From positions 186,001 through 250,000 of the forward strand of contig CP009910.1 of the NCBI GenBank assembly GCA_000808095.1: 64,000 bases of DNA. Reading direction: 5' to 3'. The stretch is from Borreliella chilensis (lineage in GTDB: Bacteria; Spirochaetota; Spirochaetia; Borreliales; Borreliaceae). The notes beneath the pieces were generated by a model. It was not told the DNA's origin and made no database searches. It saw nothing but the letters and a program-made list of their open reading frames with translations. Below are positions 37,068 through 47,633 of this stretch, piece after piece. The position numbers were made by a program, and so were the translations under genes. The first letter of the stretch is position 1; every line of letters begins with the position of its first letter.

Positions 37068-38852
37068 TTACTCATCAATCAGAATAGCTTTTATTCTTCT
37101 TATACCTGAAGATGAAGATTGTTCTTTTTGTATTTTAAAAGTACCAAGCTCATTGGTATTCTCAACATGAGGACCTCCACAAACTTCAAGTGAAAATCCA
37201 TCTATCTCGTAAACACTCACCAAATTATCATACTTTTCTCCAAAAAGAGCCATAGCACCTTTTTCTCGAGCCTCACTTAATTCCATTATAGATTTTTTTA
37301 CAGATAAAGAATTTTTTATCTGTAAATTAACAATCTCTTCAACTTTTTTTATCTCATCATCTGTCATCTTTTTAGAATGAACAAAATCAAACCTTAATCG
37401 ATCAGCAGTAATATTGCTTCCTTTTTGTCTAACATGATCACCTAGTACTAATTGAAGCGCTTTATGAAGCAAATGAGTAGCCGTATGTAACTTAGTGGTT
37501 TCATAAGTATAATCAGCAAGCCCCCCTTTAAAGACTTTATCACCCCCTTTCTTTGAAATCCTTTGATGTTTTTTAAAATACTCATTAAAACCTAACTTAT
37601 CAATATTAAAGCCATATTCAAAAGCAATCTCTTCTGTTACTTCATATGGAAAACCATAAGTATCATAAAGTTTAAAAGCAATATCACCAGGAATAGTCTT
37701 GGAAGGTAAATTTCGTATCATTTTAATAAATTCTTGCTCACCTTGAAATAAAGTTTTAAAAAACTTTTCTTCTTCTGTGTTTAATTCCTTTTTGATAAAA
37801 TCTTTTTTTTCTGTTAACTCCTTGTAAAAGGATCTATAAATGGTTTCTACAGAATCAACAAGGTCAGCTAAAAAATGAGATTTTATTCCAAGCTTCTTTG
37901 CATATCTAATAGATCGTCTTATTAATCTTCTTAAAACATACCCTTGACCCAAATTGGAAGGAAAAACAACAGAACTATCCGCAAGAATAAAACAAGCTGC
38001 TTTAACATGATCAGAAATTATTCTAATACATGTATCATCATCTTCTTTTTGTCCATAAATTTTACCAGAAATAACTTCTATTTTCTTTATTATAGGCATA
38101 AATGCATCTGTATCATAAACTGAAGATTTGCCCTGTAAAAAAGCAATTGTCCTCTCAAGCCCCATCCCCGTATCAACACATTTGCGATCCAATTCTATGT
38201 AATTGCCATTTTCATCTTTATTGTATTGCATGAAAACATTATTCCAAATTTCAAAATATTTACCACAAGAACACGTAATATTGCAATCAAAAGAACACTT
38301 GGTCTTTCCAGTATCCACATATATTTCAGTATCTGGCCCACAAGGCCCTTTAGATCCAACGGGTCCCCAAAAATTATGTTCCTTGGAAAGATAATATATT
38401 CTATCTTTAGAAATACCTAGGCTTTGCCAAACTCTAGCTGTCTCTGTATCACATGAGATCTCTTGATCGCCTTCAAAAACACTTACATAAAGATTTTCTT
38501 TTGGAATATTTAAATAATCAGAAGACGTCAAAAATTCAAAGCTACACTTTACAGAATACTCTTTGAAATAAGCTCCAAGAGACCAATTTCCAAGCATTTC
38601 AAAAAAAGTCAAATGGCTTAAATCTCCAACCTCATCAATGTCTCCTGTTCTCAAACATTTTTGAACATTAACAAGCATGTTCCCTGATGGATGCACTTCT
38701 CCAAGAAGATAAGGAATAAGAGGCTGCATGCCAGCTGTATTAAAAAGAACTGTAGAATCGTTTTCAGGAATCAATGATTTGCCCATTATTTCAAAATGTT
38801 TTTTTGATTTAAAAAAATCTATATATTTTTTACGCAACTCGTCAAGTGTCAT
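37068..38852 (-). CDS. alaS: Alanyl-tRNA synthetase, short form
   Basis: AlaRS charges tRNA-Ala. The 594-residue protein has the class II catalytic core (start TLDELRKKYIDFF), the tRNA-binding middle domain, and the editing domain with HTATH (HxxxH) and CGGPH (CxxxH) near residues 460 and 570. It ends right after the editing domain: the oligomerisation/C-Ala region that makes most bacterial AlaRS about 870 residues is missing. The ATG overlaps the fliG1 stop (TAATG), so the genes are coupled. Confidence 0.95.
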   Translation of the reverse strand: MTLDELRKKYIDFFKSKKHFEIMGKSLIPENDSTVLFNTAGMQPLIPYLLGEVHPSGNMLVNVQKCLRTGDIDEVGDLSHLTFFEMLGNWSLGAYFKEYSVKCSFEFLTSSDYLNIPKENLYVSVFEGDQEISCDTETARVWQSLGISKDRIYYLSKEHNFWGPVGSKGPCGPDTEIYVDTGKTKCSFDCNITCSCGKYFEIWNNVFMQYNKDENGNYIELDRKCVDTGMGLERTIAFLQGKSSVYDTDAFMPIIKKIEVISGKIYGQKEDDDTCIRIISDHVKAACFILADSSVVFPSNLGQGYVLRRLIRRSIRYAKKLGIKSHFLADLVDSVETIYRSFYKELTEKKDFIKKELNTEEEKFFKTLFQGEQEFIKMIRNLPSKTIPGDIAFKLYDTYGFPYEVTEEIAFEYGFNIDKLGFNEYFKKHQRISKKGGDKVFKGGLADYTYETTKLHTATHLLHKALQLVLGDHVRQKGSNITADRLRFDFVHSKKMTDDEIKKVEEIVNLQIKNSLSVKKSIMELSEAREKGAMALFGEKYDNLVSVYEIDGFSLEVCGGPHVENTNELGTFKIQKEQSSSSGIRRIKAILIDE

Positions 38853-40078
38853 TAAATAAATTCCTCATTTTTTCTATATATTACTAAATCACCTTTTAAA
38901 GTTAAACTTTTAATATAATTGATAAAAGATAGTGTCATAATTTTTAACTCTTTTTTACTTATTTTACCCAAAAAAGCTTCTTCATCTAAAATAATTTCTT
39001 TACGCCTTTTTGAAACATTTGAAAGCATTTTATCTCTAACCTCATTAGTTTTATCTTTAATAATAATTGCAATCTCTTTGTCTGTAAACTCTCTTAAAAT
39101 ATTATGCATATCATTGTCCATGATTCTCAATATTACATTAATATCAAATATTTTTTCTCGAATTTCACTGTCCACAACAGGATTTAAATCTTGTAGATTA
39201 ATCTTATTAAGCAGATTTTTCTCTTCATTAGAATCCATATAGCTTAAAATATCAACAAGTATCTTAGATCCATCAAGTTTATCTGTTTTAAGATTCCCTT
39301 GCATCTTAAATCTATCCTTAAGTTTATTTGAGATTACCTCTACTGTCTCCATACTCAACTGTCTTGTTTTAGCAAGATCTTTTACAAATTCTCTTCTATC
39401 TTCTTCTCCTAGCATTGAAAAAACATACTTTTTTTGATCTTTATTTAAATAATTATATAATATGACAAGTGTTTTAATATTCTCATCTCTAACCAATGCC
39501 CAAAGTTGCTCATGCTCAATTTGAGATAAATAATCAAAAGGAATAAAAATATCATTGCCAGTAACTTTTTTATAAATTGACTTTGCTTTAGATTTTCCTA
39601 ATGTCTTATTCAATAATTCATAAGCAAAATTATCATCAATCTTAACATACTTTTTCTCATTTCTTAGCAACTCTTCAAATTCTTTAATAATATGATCTTT
39701 TTCTTCTGGTGCAATATAACTAATCTTTGCAATCTCTCTCGTAATCAAGATTATATCCGAATCATCAAGCTCAGACATAATCTTTGCAGATTTTTCAAGT
39801 CCAATAGCTAAAAAATATTTTGCAATCTTTGTAACCTTACTCTCTTTGCGAATGAACCCTGGCTTTAAGTCCTTAATATTCTTGGATTTATATTCAACAG
39901 GTGGCTTATTTTTATTACCCTTAATAAGACTTATCCAAGATCTAAGCATAGAACCTTGAATCTCTGAATCAGAAAAGTTTTCATTTAAACTTAAAGTATC
40001 AATTTTCTCAATATTTTTTTTGCCTAAATTTTTAGTATTTTTATACTTAGAAAGCCTAGGATCCTGCATAACTTTCAT
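38852..40078 (-). CDS. fliG1: FliG-like flagellar motor switch paralogue
   Basis: FliG proteins form part of the motor switch that couples torque and MS ring. The 408-residue product is longer than normal FliG (about 340) owing to an N-terminal extension of about 80 residues; the FliG core follows (AKYFLAIGLEKSAKIMSELDDSDI...). It matches the Borrelia FliG1 paralogue, separate from the FliG2 of the main flagellar operon and reported to affect motility. Its ATG lies in the end of pgl (23-nt overlap), and it is coupled to alaS. Confidence 0.88.
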   Translation of the reverse strand: MKVMQDPRLSKYKNTKNLGKKNIEKIDTLSLNENFSDSEIQGSMLRSWISLIKGNKNKPPVEYKSKNIKDLKPGFIRKESKVTKIAKYFLAIGLEKSAKIMSELDDSDIILITREIAKISYIAPEEKDHIIKEFEELLRNEKKYVKIDDNFAYELLNKTLGKSKAKSIYKKVTGNDIFIPFDYLSQIEHEQLWALVRDENIKTLVILYNYLNKDQKKYVFSMLGEEDRREFVKDLAKTRQLSMETVEVISNKLKDRFKMQGNLKTDKLDGSKILVDILSYMDSNEEKNLLNKINLQDLNPVVDSEIREKIFDINVILRIMDNDMHNILREFTDKEIAIIIKDKTNEVRDKMLSNVSKRRKEIILDEEAFLGKISKKELKIMTLSFINYIKSLTLKGDLVIYRKNEEFI

Positions 40079-40763
40079 CTCTTTTAATATTTGTAAGAAC
40101 TAACAAATTGGGATGCTCTTTGAGAAGTTTAGCTGGGCATTCATTGATAGAATTATTAAAACCTAAAAAATTTTCTAAAGCACGCTTTTTATCCGCGCCC
40201 ATAAATAACAAAACAACAGCTTTTGAATTAAACAAAGATTTTGGGGTCAAGCTTATTCTTTTGCTAGGAGATTTAGGAGAATTATATTCATACTGATAGC
40301 CTTCAATATCTGAAAATAAAAGTTTTTTTGAAGGGAAAAGCGATGCGATGTGGCCATCCTCACCGACAGAAACTATAATAAGATCAAATATATTAAATCT
40401 AGAATTAAATTCGATATTATAGTCATAAATAGCTGTAGTTTCATCCATTTCGTTGTAAACAAAAGCATGAAATTTGGAAATGCTTATTAAATTTTTATTA
40501 ACCATTTTGGAAAAAAAATTTTTATTTAAAAGATTATAATTACTCTCCTTGTCATTTAATGGAACACAACGCTCATCAATTAGAAAAAAATGTGACCTTT
40601 TAAGAGAATAATTTTGCTTAAGAAAAACACTTAAAAAAGTAACTATACTTCGACCACCACAAATTCCAATGCTGGCATACCTATCATTATCTATATTGAT
40701 ATTAAAAAAATCAAAAAATTTATTTTGTAAGCAATCCTCTTCATCAGAATATAAAAACTCCAT
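40056..40763 (-). CDS. pgl: 6-phosphogluconolactonase
   Basis: Pgl hydrolyses 6-phosphogluconolactone in the oxidative pentose phosphate pathway. The 235-residue protein shows SIGICGGRSIVTFL, the family motif FLIDERCVPLNDKESNY, SVGEDGHIASLFP and ADKKRALENFLG. Its 3' end overlaps fliG1. It is preceded by the SIMPL-domain gene, 20 nt upstream. Confidence 0.93.
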   Translation of the reverse strand: MEFLYSDEEDCLQNKFFDFFNINIDNDRYASIGICGGRSIVTFLSVFLKQNYSLKRSHFFLIDERCVPLNDKESNYNLLNKNFFSKMVNKNLISISKFHAFVYNEMDETTAIYDYNIEFNSRFNIFDLIIVSVGEDGHIASLFPSKKLLFSDIEGYQYEYNSPKSPSKRISLTPKSLFNSKAVVLLFMGADKKRALENFLGFNNSINECPAKLLKEHPNLLVLTNIKRDESYAGS

Positions 40764-40783
40764 TTAATTTCCTTTAATACAAA

Positions 40784-41479
40784 CTAATCTAAATAATAAG
40801 AAATGGTTGTAACAATCCTTAATATTTTTTGTGGATAAAGCTCTTGATCGCCCAAACTTCTATCAACGGGAAGAAATTCAAAGTATCCTTGATTTGCATT
40901 TTTAATTTTGCCTAATTTGGAACCAGAATGTTTTACAAATTCTAAAGCTGCCAATTTTGCATTTCTAATTGATTCTGCTAACATTTCAGGCTTTATATCA
41001 TTGATTTTATCAAAATAATACCTTGGACCTCCATTATTACTAATCAACAGCCCTCGATTATAAAGCTCAATAATATTTTTTTCTGCTGTTTTCATTTTAT
41101 CAAGATCCCTTGTATTAACAGTTAAAGAAACATATGCGCTGTACCTATAAAGAGAGTCTTTATAACCCTGTGCATTAAAGTTCATAGATCCTATTCTTAT
41201 ATGCTCTTCATCAAATCCACATTTAATAAAAAAATTTTTAATTATAGATAAATTTAAATTATTTGTTCTAATAATATCATCAACCGTATTACCATTTAAA
41301 TCATATTGTAAATTCCAACTCGAAGATGTTGAAAGGATTTCTTTTTCACTCAAACCCTTGACTGTAATATAATTACTATTCCTAGTACCAATATTTTTTA
41401 TTCCATAAGAAATTACAATTGAAGATGCTAAGAAAAATAATAAAAACAATAAAAAACACAAATCTTTTCTTCTAAGCAT
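40784..41479 (-). CDS. SIMPL-domain (DUF541) exported protein
   Basis: The 231-residue product has a basic start and a hydrophobic anchor (about residues 8-28), then a SIMPL/DUF541-type domain: ITVKGLSEKEI near residue 38, the RIGSMNFNAQGYK strand and the helix AESIRNAKLAALEFVKHSG. It lacks a lipobox and is likely inner-membrane anchored facing outward. The biochemical role of this family is unclear. AGGAGG lies just upstream of the ATG. It leads the run to pgl-fliG1-alaS-gufA. Confidence 0.82.
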   Translation of the reverse strand: MLRRKDLCFLLFLLFFLASSIVISYGIKNIGTRNSNYITVKGLSEKEILSTSSSWNLQYDLNGNTVDDIIRTNNLNLSIIKNFFIKCGFDEEHIRIGSMNFNAQGYKDSLYRYSAYVSLTVNTRDLDKMKTAEKNIIELYNRGLLISNNGGPRYYFDKINDIKPEMLAESIRNAKLAALEFVKHSGSKLGKIKNANQGYFEFLPVDRSLGDQELYPQKILRIVTTISYYLD

Positions 41480-41534
41480 AGAATAATTCCTCCTAAAACC
41501 AAGCCCAAATAATTGTTAAATCAACTCGTTTATT

Positions 41535-41556
41535 TTAACATATTATATAATGTTAA
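41535..41556. repeat. Inverted repeat across the start of dus
   Basis: TTAACAT (41535-41541) and ATGTTAA (41550-41556) are exact reverse complements with an 8-nt spacer. The right arm contains the first possible start codon of dus, and a TATAAT-like box (41546-41551) overlaps the arms. It could be an operator, a start-site hairpin, or chance in AT-rich DNA. Confidence 0.45.
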
Positions 41557-42557
41557 TGAATCGAAAAATATCAATAGCTCCAATGGTAAACATTACAGAC
41601 GAACATTTCAGATACTTAATAAGACTTTTATCAAAAAAAGTTACATTATATACGCCAATGATTTCTGCAAAATCAATAATTATGGGTGATGTAAAAAAAA
41701 TTGTTAAACAAGCGCCTTTAGAATCTCCAATTGCAATTCAAATAGCAACAGACTCTAAAAACGACGCTTGTAAAACCATTCAAATTCTTGAAAAACACTT
41801 TAATTTTGATGAATACAACCTTAATGTTGGATGTCCATCTCTAAAAATCCAAAATGCAAACTGTGGAGCTTGCCTAATGAGCAATGCTAATCAAGTGGGT
41901 GAAATTTTAAAAACAATGAAAGAAAACACAAACAAACCTATTTCAATTAAACATAGATTGGGTATAAGACTTTTACCTAGTGATTACAAAAGTGAAAGTT
42001 ACTCTGAAGTAAAAAACTTTGTTAAAATAATCTCAGATTTCGGTATCAAAAATTTCATTGTACATGCAAGAGTTGCAATATTAAAAGAATTTTCACCTAA
42101 AAACAACAGAAATATCCCAAAATTAAGACATGAGTTTGTATATAATCTAAAAAAAGAGAATAAAAATTTATTTATTGAAACAAATGGAGGAATCAGCAAC
42201 TCAGAGCAAATTAAAAAACATTTGTCTGTTGTTGATTCTGTCATGATTGGAAGAAGTGCTTTTGAAAATCCATATTTTATTGCAAACTCCTCAAGAGAAT
42301 TTCTAAACGAGATTGATAAAATTCCTACAAGAAAAGAAATATTGATACAAATGGTAGAATACATTAAAGAATACGAAAATTACTTGTCAATAAATAAATT
42401 ATTTAAACATCTTATGGGAATAGTATTTTCCAAAGAAGGAGCTAAAAAATTTAGACAAAATTTAACAGCACCATTCCCAAAAAACTTAAGAAAACATGAA
42501 ATATTACTAAAAGCCATAGAAACATTGCCAGAAAAACTACTCAATTCTAATTCTTAG
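41550..42557 (+). CDS. dus: tRNA-dihydrouridine synthase (DusA-like)
   Basis: Dus enzymes reduce uridines in the tRNA D-loop with FMN and NADPH. The 335-residue protein has the FMN-binding TIM-barrel start [15 protein letters not shown], the motif [19 protein letters not shown], whose C108 matches the catalytic cysteine of E. coli DusA, and SIKHRLGIR. The VQNG-like spacing is closest to DusA. The start is ATG at 41550 or 41556; neither has a ribosome site. The end overlaps convergent serS by 11 nt. Confidence 0.92.
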   Translation: MLMNRKISIAPMVNITDEHFRYLIRLLSKKVTLYTPMISAKSIIMGDVKKIVKQAPLESPIAIQIATDSKNDACKTIQILEKHFNFDEYNLNVGCPSLKIQNANCGACLMSNANQVGEILKTMKENTNKPISIKHRLGIRLLPSDYKSESYSEVKNFVKIISDFGIKNFIVHARVAILKEFSPKNNRNIPKLRHEFVYNLKKENKNLFIETNGGISNSEQIKKHLSVVDSVMIGRSAFENPYFIANSSREFLNEIDKIPTRKEILIQMVEYIKEYENYLSINKLFKHLMGIVFSKEGAKKFRQNLTAPFPKNLRKHEILLKAIETLPEKLLNSNS

Positions 42558-43827
42558 AAGGAATATAATCAAAACCTGTATACTTAACCAAACTTTTTGG
42601 GATTCTAACTCCTCCCTTTTCATCTTGAAAGTTTTCAAGTATGGAAATAATAACTCTAGTTGTAGCTATTGCTGTTCCATTTACCATGTGTGCAAATTTA
42701 TTTTGCCCACCTTGATCTTTATATCTAATTTTAAGCCTTCTTGACTGATAATCCGTGCAATTTGAAGTTGAAGTAACCTCTCCATAGCTACCCTTCTCAT
42801 CTCTTCCCGGCATCCACGCTTCAATATCATATTTTTTATAAGCTGGCGAACCAAGATCAAAAGAACAAACATTTAAAACTCTATAAGGGATCTCAAGCTC
42901 AGTAAAAATTTGCTCTTGAATATTCAAAAATTCATCATGAATAATTCCAGATTCTTCAGCTTTACAAAAACAAAACATTTCCACCTTGCTAAACTGATGA
43001 ACCCTATAAAGACCTTTTGAAAATTGGCCATATGCTCCAGCTTCTTTTCGAAAACAATGTGAAAACCCCGCCATTCTTATTGGTAAAGTAAGATCTATTA
43101 TTTTATTATAATAATAACCACCAAGCGTAATCTCGGAGGTGCCTACAAGATATTTATCTGTACCCTCAATCTTATAAATATTGCTTTCATTGCCACGGGG
43201 ATTAAAACCAATCCCATCAACTATAAACTCTCTTGCAACATCAGGAGTAATAAACAAATTAAAACCTTTTTCTCTTAACTTATTCAACGAAAAATTAATT
43301 AACGCAATTTCTAAAAAAACTGCTTCATTTTTAAGATAATAAAATTTACTTCCACTAACCTCACAAGCCCTGTCAAAATCCAGAAGATCTAAATCTTTAC
43401 CAAGCTCTAAATGATCTTTAGGCTTAAAATCAAACTTTGGAACATCTCCCACTTTTTTTATCTCGGAATTATCCTCTTCACTATTGCCAACAGGTACATC
43501 AGGCGACAACATATTAGGTACTCGCTTATTTTCAAGGTCAAAATCAAAAGACACTCTCTCAAGCTCTTCTTCTAGCTCAATAAGCTGTTTTTTTAAAGCC
43601 TTTCCGGTTTCTATTAAAGAGGTTCTCAAAGCCTTATCAAGATTTGACTGCTGCATTCTAGAAGAATTTTCATTTCTTTTTGCATTAAGTTCACCAATTT
43701 TGGTAATTATTCCTTTTCTCTTATTGTCAAGATCAATTAACTTATCAATATCTAAAACAAGACCCCTTGCTTTAACACTCCTCTTAACAAGATCAAGATT
43801 ATCTCTAATAAATTTAAGATCAAGCAT
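42547..43827 (-). CDS. serS: Seryl-tRNA synthetase
   Basis: SerRS charges tRNA-Ser. The 426-residue class II enzyme has the N-terminal coiled-coil arm (about residues 25-110), then motif 2 [21 protein letters not shown] and motif 3 in [24 protein letters not shown] lies just before the ATG. A shadow ORF lies inside it. Divergent from the next lipoprotein gene, convergent with dus. Confidence 0.97.
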   Translation of the reverse strand: MLDLKFIRDNLDLVKRSVKARGLVLDIDKLIDLDNKRKGIITKIGELNAKRNENSSRMQQSNLDKALRTSLIETGKALKKQLIELEEELERVSFDFDLENKRVPNMLSPDVPVGNSEEDNSEIKKVGDVPKFDFKPKDHLELGKDLDLLDFDRACEVSGSKFYYLKNEAVFLEIALINFSLNKLREKGFNLFITPDVAREFIVDGIGFNPRGNESNIYKIEGTDKYLVGTSEITLGGYYYNKIIDLTLPIRMAGFSHCFRKEAGAYGQFSKGLYRVHQFSKVEMFCFCKAEESGIIHDEFLNIQEQIFTELEIPYRVLNVCSFDLGSPAYKKYDIEAWMPGRDEKGSYGEVTSTSNCTDYQSRRLKIRYKDQGGQNKFAHMVNGTAIATTRVIISILENFQDEKGGVRIPKSLVKYTGFDYIPSKN

Positions 43828-43956
43828 CTTAGCTCCTAAGATATGTTTTAAGTAAAACGTTTAAACAAAATTACAAATAATATTAATTCATATCAAGGTT
43901 ATTATATAATATTTTATAACAGGATTAGAATAAATATTGCAGGGAGAAATCATCAT

Positions 43957-44658
43957 ATGCTAAATCTAAAAAGAATAACAGCCAACTTTGTGTTAATATT
44001 TACAGTAGTGATTTTAAACGGATGTACAAAAAACCTAACAAAAATTAATTTTAAAGATATTGAATCAAATAACAACAAAACGGATTCTTTAATAATTACC
44101 TCAATGACTTCAAAAGAAGAATCAAAATTTTATGAATACAATATTAGAATACCTAAATTAATAGTTGAAGGAAAAGAAAAAGGAAATCTTGAAAAATTTA
44201 ATACTGAACTTAATGAATATGTAAACCAAATTGTAGCAAGACTTGATATTGTTAGCAGAGAACTTAAACCTGGGGATAAAAAACTCAACTTAAAAATAGA
44301 CTATGAAATTCACCATGGATACAATACTTATACAATAATACTTGTTGCAACTCAAGAAATCCATGATAGCCCCATTACAAATTACAGAAGCTATTACATT
44401 AGAGATACAAGAAATTATATTTATAATATTGACGACATAATTAAAACAGATGAAGCATTCCCATTTTTTATAAAAAAAATTAAAGAAAAAATTTTACCTA
44501 ACGAATTATTATTTGATTTACAACAAGCAGTAATTTACTTTGAAAACAAAAAAATTATTATTAAATTCCCTGAATATACATTTAAATTAGACGACACAGA
44601 AGAGCTACAAAACATATTTGAATTTAATGAAAGCGAAATAGCACAATTTGTAAAATAA
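43957..44658 (+). CDS. Putative lipoprotein, possible DUF3298-like domain
   Basis: The 233-residue product has a signal peptide with a clear lipobox ILNGC (Cys23). The mature protein has the outline of a PdaC/RsiV-type DUF4163-DUF3298 arrangement: YNIRIPKLIVEG, then FNTELNEYVNQIV and YRSYYIRDTRNYIYNIDDI. The similarity is by eye and modest. It is likely anchored to a membrane and faces outward. GGGAG precedes the ATG. The M16 protease gene follows 15 nt later. Confidence 0.78.
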   Translation: MLNLKRITANFVLIFTVVILNGCTKNLTKINFKDIESNNNKTDSLIITSMTSKEESKFYEYNIRIPKLIVEGKEKGNLEKFNTELNEYVNQIVARLDIVSRELKPGDKKLNLKIDYEIHHGYNTYTIILVATQEIHDSPITNYRSYYIRDTRNYIYNIDDIIKTDEAFPFFIKKIKEKILPNELLFDLQQAVIYFENKKIIIKFPEYTFKLDDTEELQNIFEFNESEIAQFVK

Positions 44659-44673
44659 GGATTAAAATCATAA

Positions 44674-47589
44674 ATGAAAAAGAAAAAAATTTTCAAGCTA
44701 ATTTCAAAAACTTATTTAGAAGAATATGATGCAGAAGGATCTTATTTTAAACACGACAGCGGTCTTGAAGTATTTCATATAAAAAGCGATTCGTTCAAAG
44801 AACATGCATTTTGCATAGCTTTCAAGACAATACCTTCAAACAATACCGGGGTTGCACATGTTTTAGAACATACGATTTTTTGTGGTTCTAACAAATATAA
44901 AATAAAAGATCCATTTCTTTACCTATTAAAGGGAAGCCTAAATACCTTTTTAAATGCAATGACATTTCCAGACAAAACTATCTACCCAGCAGCATCCACA
45001 ATTGAAAAAGATTATTTTAATTTATTTAAAATCTACGCTGACTCTATATTTCATCCATTGCTTAAAAAAGAATCATTTATGCAAGAAGGATATAATATAA
45101 ATCCAAAAGATTTCAAAGTGTCTGGAATTGTCTTTAATGAAATGAAGGGTAGCTATTCAAATAAAAATTCTCTAATCAACGAAATCGCAAGTAGTTCTCT
45201 TTTTGAAGAGGGAACATATAAATACGATTCAGGTGGAATCCCAACAAATATTATTGATCTCACCTACGAAAGTTTTTTAGACTTTTATAAAAAATATTAT
45301 ACGCTTGAAAACTGCAAAATATTTTTATGCGGTAACATTCAGACTGAAAAAAATCTAAATTTTATTGAAAAATATATAATAAGACCTTATAAAAAAGAAA
45401 AAAGCAATGTTAATATCAACATAGAAAATGTTAAAAGATGGGAAAAAGGGAAAAAATTAACATACAAAATTCCTAAAGAAAACAGCAATACTCTTGGGGT
45501 ATACACAATAAATTGGCTTTGCACAGAAATTAGCAATATTGAAGACAGCATTGGTCTTGAGATTCTCTCAGAAATACTCTTAGATGATTCTTGTTCGTTT
45601 ACAATCAATATCTTAAAAAGCGGAATAGGCGAAGATATAGCCCATATTAGCGGAATCAATACAGATTTAAAAGAATCCATTTTTTCATTCGGGCTTCAAA
45701 ATGTTATTGAAAACAAAGAAAAAGAATTCAAAAATTTAGTCTTTAATGAGCTTAAAAATTTAGTAAAAAATAAAATTCCAAAAGAGCTAATAAAAGGAAT
45801 TCTTTTTGGCTATGAATTTGCTCTAAAAGAAGAAAAAGGACAAAATTTTCCCATTGCTTTAATGATAAAAAGTTTTAAAGGATGGCTAAATGACATGCAT
45901 CCAATTAAAACATTGCAAACAAGCTACTATATAAATGAAATTACAAATAAATTGGAAAAAGGAATTCATTACTTTGAAAATTTAATCGAAAAATATCTAA
46001 TATCTAATAATCACTATACATTAATAAGCTTTATCCCATCACATGATACAGAAAAAGAAATGGAAGAAGAAATTGAAAAAAAACTAATGGCAAAGGAAAT
46101 TGAAATTAAACAAAATCCTGAAGAATTTTTACAATTCAAGAAAGATTATAATCAGTTTAAAAAATACCAAAACAAAAAAGACTCTAAAGCAGATATAGCA
46201 AAACTTCCTTTATTAAGAGTAGAAGATTTGCCAAAACAAATAGAAAAAAGTCTAGATCTTAACGAAATAAAAGAACTAAATCTACATTCTTTTAAATTTA
46301 AGAATAACAATATTTTTAATGTGAACTTATTTTTCAAACTAAATTTTTTAGAAAAAGAAGATTATATATACCTATCTTTATTCAAAAGAACTCTCCAAGA
46401 TTTATCTACAAAAAACTTTTCTTACATAGATATTAACAATAAAATTCAAAATACTTTGGGACAAATCAATATATCTGAAAGTTATGAGGAAGATATTAAT
46501 GGAAACATTTTAAATTCATTTAATATTGACTTTAAATCTTTTAATCATAAAGTTAAAGAATCATTTGAACTTATCAAAGAAATTTTGATTAATATTAACT
46601 TTCATGATTATGAGAGACTAAAAGAAATAACACTAAGCTTAAAAAATGATTTTAAATCGTTATTAATCCCCAAAGGACATCTTTTGGCAATATTAAGATC
46701 TAAATCAAAACTAAAATTAAATGAATATTTAAAAGAATTACAAAACGGAATAACAGGCAGAGAATTTTGGCAAAAAATAAAAACCGATACAGAATCTTTA
46801 AAAGAAATTGCAAGCAAATTGGACAATTTAAAAAATAAAATAATTTCTAAAAACAATCTATCCGCACTAATAATGGGAAACACTAATGATATTCTTAAAA
46901 ACTTAGAAAATGAATTCTTTAATCTAAAAGAAAATCTAAACGATAATAATTATTACAATGATTTACTCAATATTAATATACCCAACAAAACATTAAAAGA
47001 AATAATAATTATACCATCAAAAGTAGCCTTCAATGCTATATGTTTCCCTAGTTACAAAATAAACGACGAGGATTATCCAAAAGCAAACTTTTTAGAGCAT
47101 ATATTAAGAAGCGGAATTTTTTGGGAAAAAATAAGAGTAATAGGAGGTGCATACGGAGCAAGCGCATCGATCAATAATGGAATTTTCTCTTTTGCATCTT
47201 ACAGAGACCCCAATTTCATTAAAACATACCAAGCTTTTGAAAACTCTTTAGAAGAATTGGCTAATACTAAAATGACAAATGAAGAGATTTATACCTATTT
47301 AATAGGTTTAATAGGAAACAATATCTATGTAAAAACTAAAGCCACAGAAGTTTTACAAAGTTATAAAAGAAAAATGTTAAACATTAGCGATAATTTAAGA
47401 CAAAACATTCGAAATGCATACTTTACAATTACACCTAAAGATATTAAAGAAGTATCCGAAAAGATTTTAACACAGACAAGACAACACAATAGCATTACGT
47501 CTTTAGTAAATAACCAAACATACGAAGAAGAAAAAGACAAATTAGAAAAACTAATAGGAAAAGATTACAACGTAAAAAAAATTTATTAA
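44674..47589 (+). CDS. M16C family zinc metalloprotease
   Basis: The 971-residue protein is of the presequence protease (PreP/Cym1) type, which degrades short peptides in a closed chamber. The inverted zinc motif HVLEH is at residues 62-66, with the distal Glu in NEMKGSYS near 156; the two homologous halves joined by a helical hinge account for the length. No signal peptide is seen, so it should act in the cytoplasm. AAGGA precedes the ATG. It converges on rpmE with a hairpin terminator between. Confidence 0.93.
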   Translation: MKKKKIFKLISKTYLEEYDAEGSYFKHDSGLEVFHIKSDSFKEHAFCIAFKTIPSNNTGVAHVLEHTIFCGSNKYKIKDPFLYLLKGSLNTFLNAMTFPDKTIYPAASTIEKDYFNLFKIYADSIFHPLLKKESFMQEGYNINPKDFKVSGIVFNEMKGSYSNKNSLINEIASSSLFEEGTYKYDSGGIPTNIIDLTYESFLDFYKKYYTLENCKIFLCGNIQTEKNLNFIEKYIIRPYKKEKSNVNINIENVKRWEKGKKLTYKIPKENSNTLGVYTINWLCTEISNIEDSIGLEILSEILLDDSCSFTINILKSGIGEDIAHISGINTDLKESIFSFGLQNVIENKEKEFKNLVFNELKNLVKNKIPKELIKGILFGYEFALKEEKGQNFPIALMIKSFKGWLNDMHPIKTLQTSYYINEITNKLEKGIHYFENLIEKYLISNNHYTLISFIPSHDTEKEMEEEIEKKLMAKEIEIKQNPEEFLQFKKDYNQFKKYQNKKDSKADIAKLPLLRVEDLPKQIEKSLDLNEIKELNLHSFKFKNNNIFNVNLFFKLNFLEKEDYIYLSLFKRTLQDLSTKNFSYIDINNKIQNTLGQINISESYEEDINGNILNSFNIDFKSFNHKVKESFELIKEILININFHDYERLKEITLSLKNDFKSLLIPKGHLLAILRSKSKLKLNEYLKELQNGITGREFWQKIKTDTESLKEIASKLDNLKNKIISKNNLSALIMGNTNDILKNLENEFFNLKENLNDNNYYNDLLNINIPNKTLKEIIIIPSKVAFNAICFPSYKINDEDYPKANFLEHILRSGIFWEKIRVIGGAYGASASINNGIFSFASYRDPNFIKTYQAFENSLEELANTKMTNEEIYTYLIGLIGNNIYVKTKATEVLQSYKRKMLNISDNLRQNIRNAYFTITPKDIKEVSEKILTQTRQHNSITSLVNNQTYEEEKDKLEKLIGKDYNVKKIY

Positions 47590-47608
47590 TGTTTTCTCAA
47601 AATCTAAA

Positions 47609-47633
47609 CAAAAAGGCCTAAAAGGCATTTTTG
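47609..47633. terminator. Bidirectional terminator between M16 protease and rpmE
   Basis: CAAAAA-g-GCC (47609-47618), loop TAAAA, and GGC-a-TTTTTG (47624-47633) form a stem with one internal mismatch. Runs of A and T on each side suit termination from either direction. The right arm overlaps the last codons of rpmE. Confidence 0.62.
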
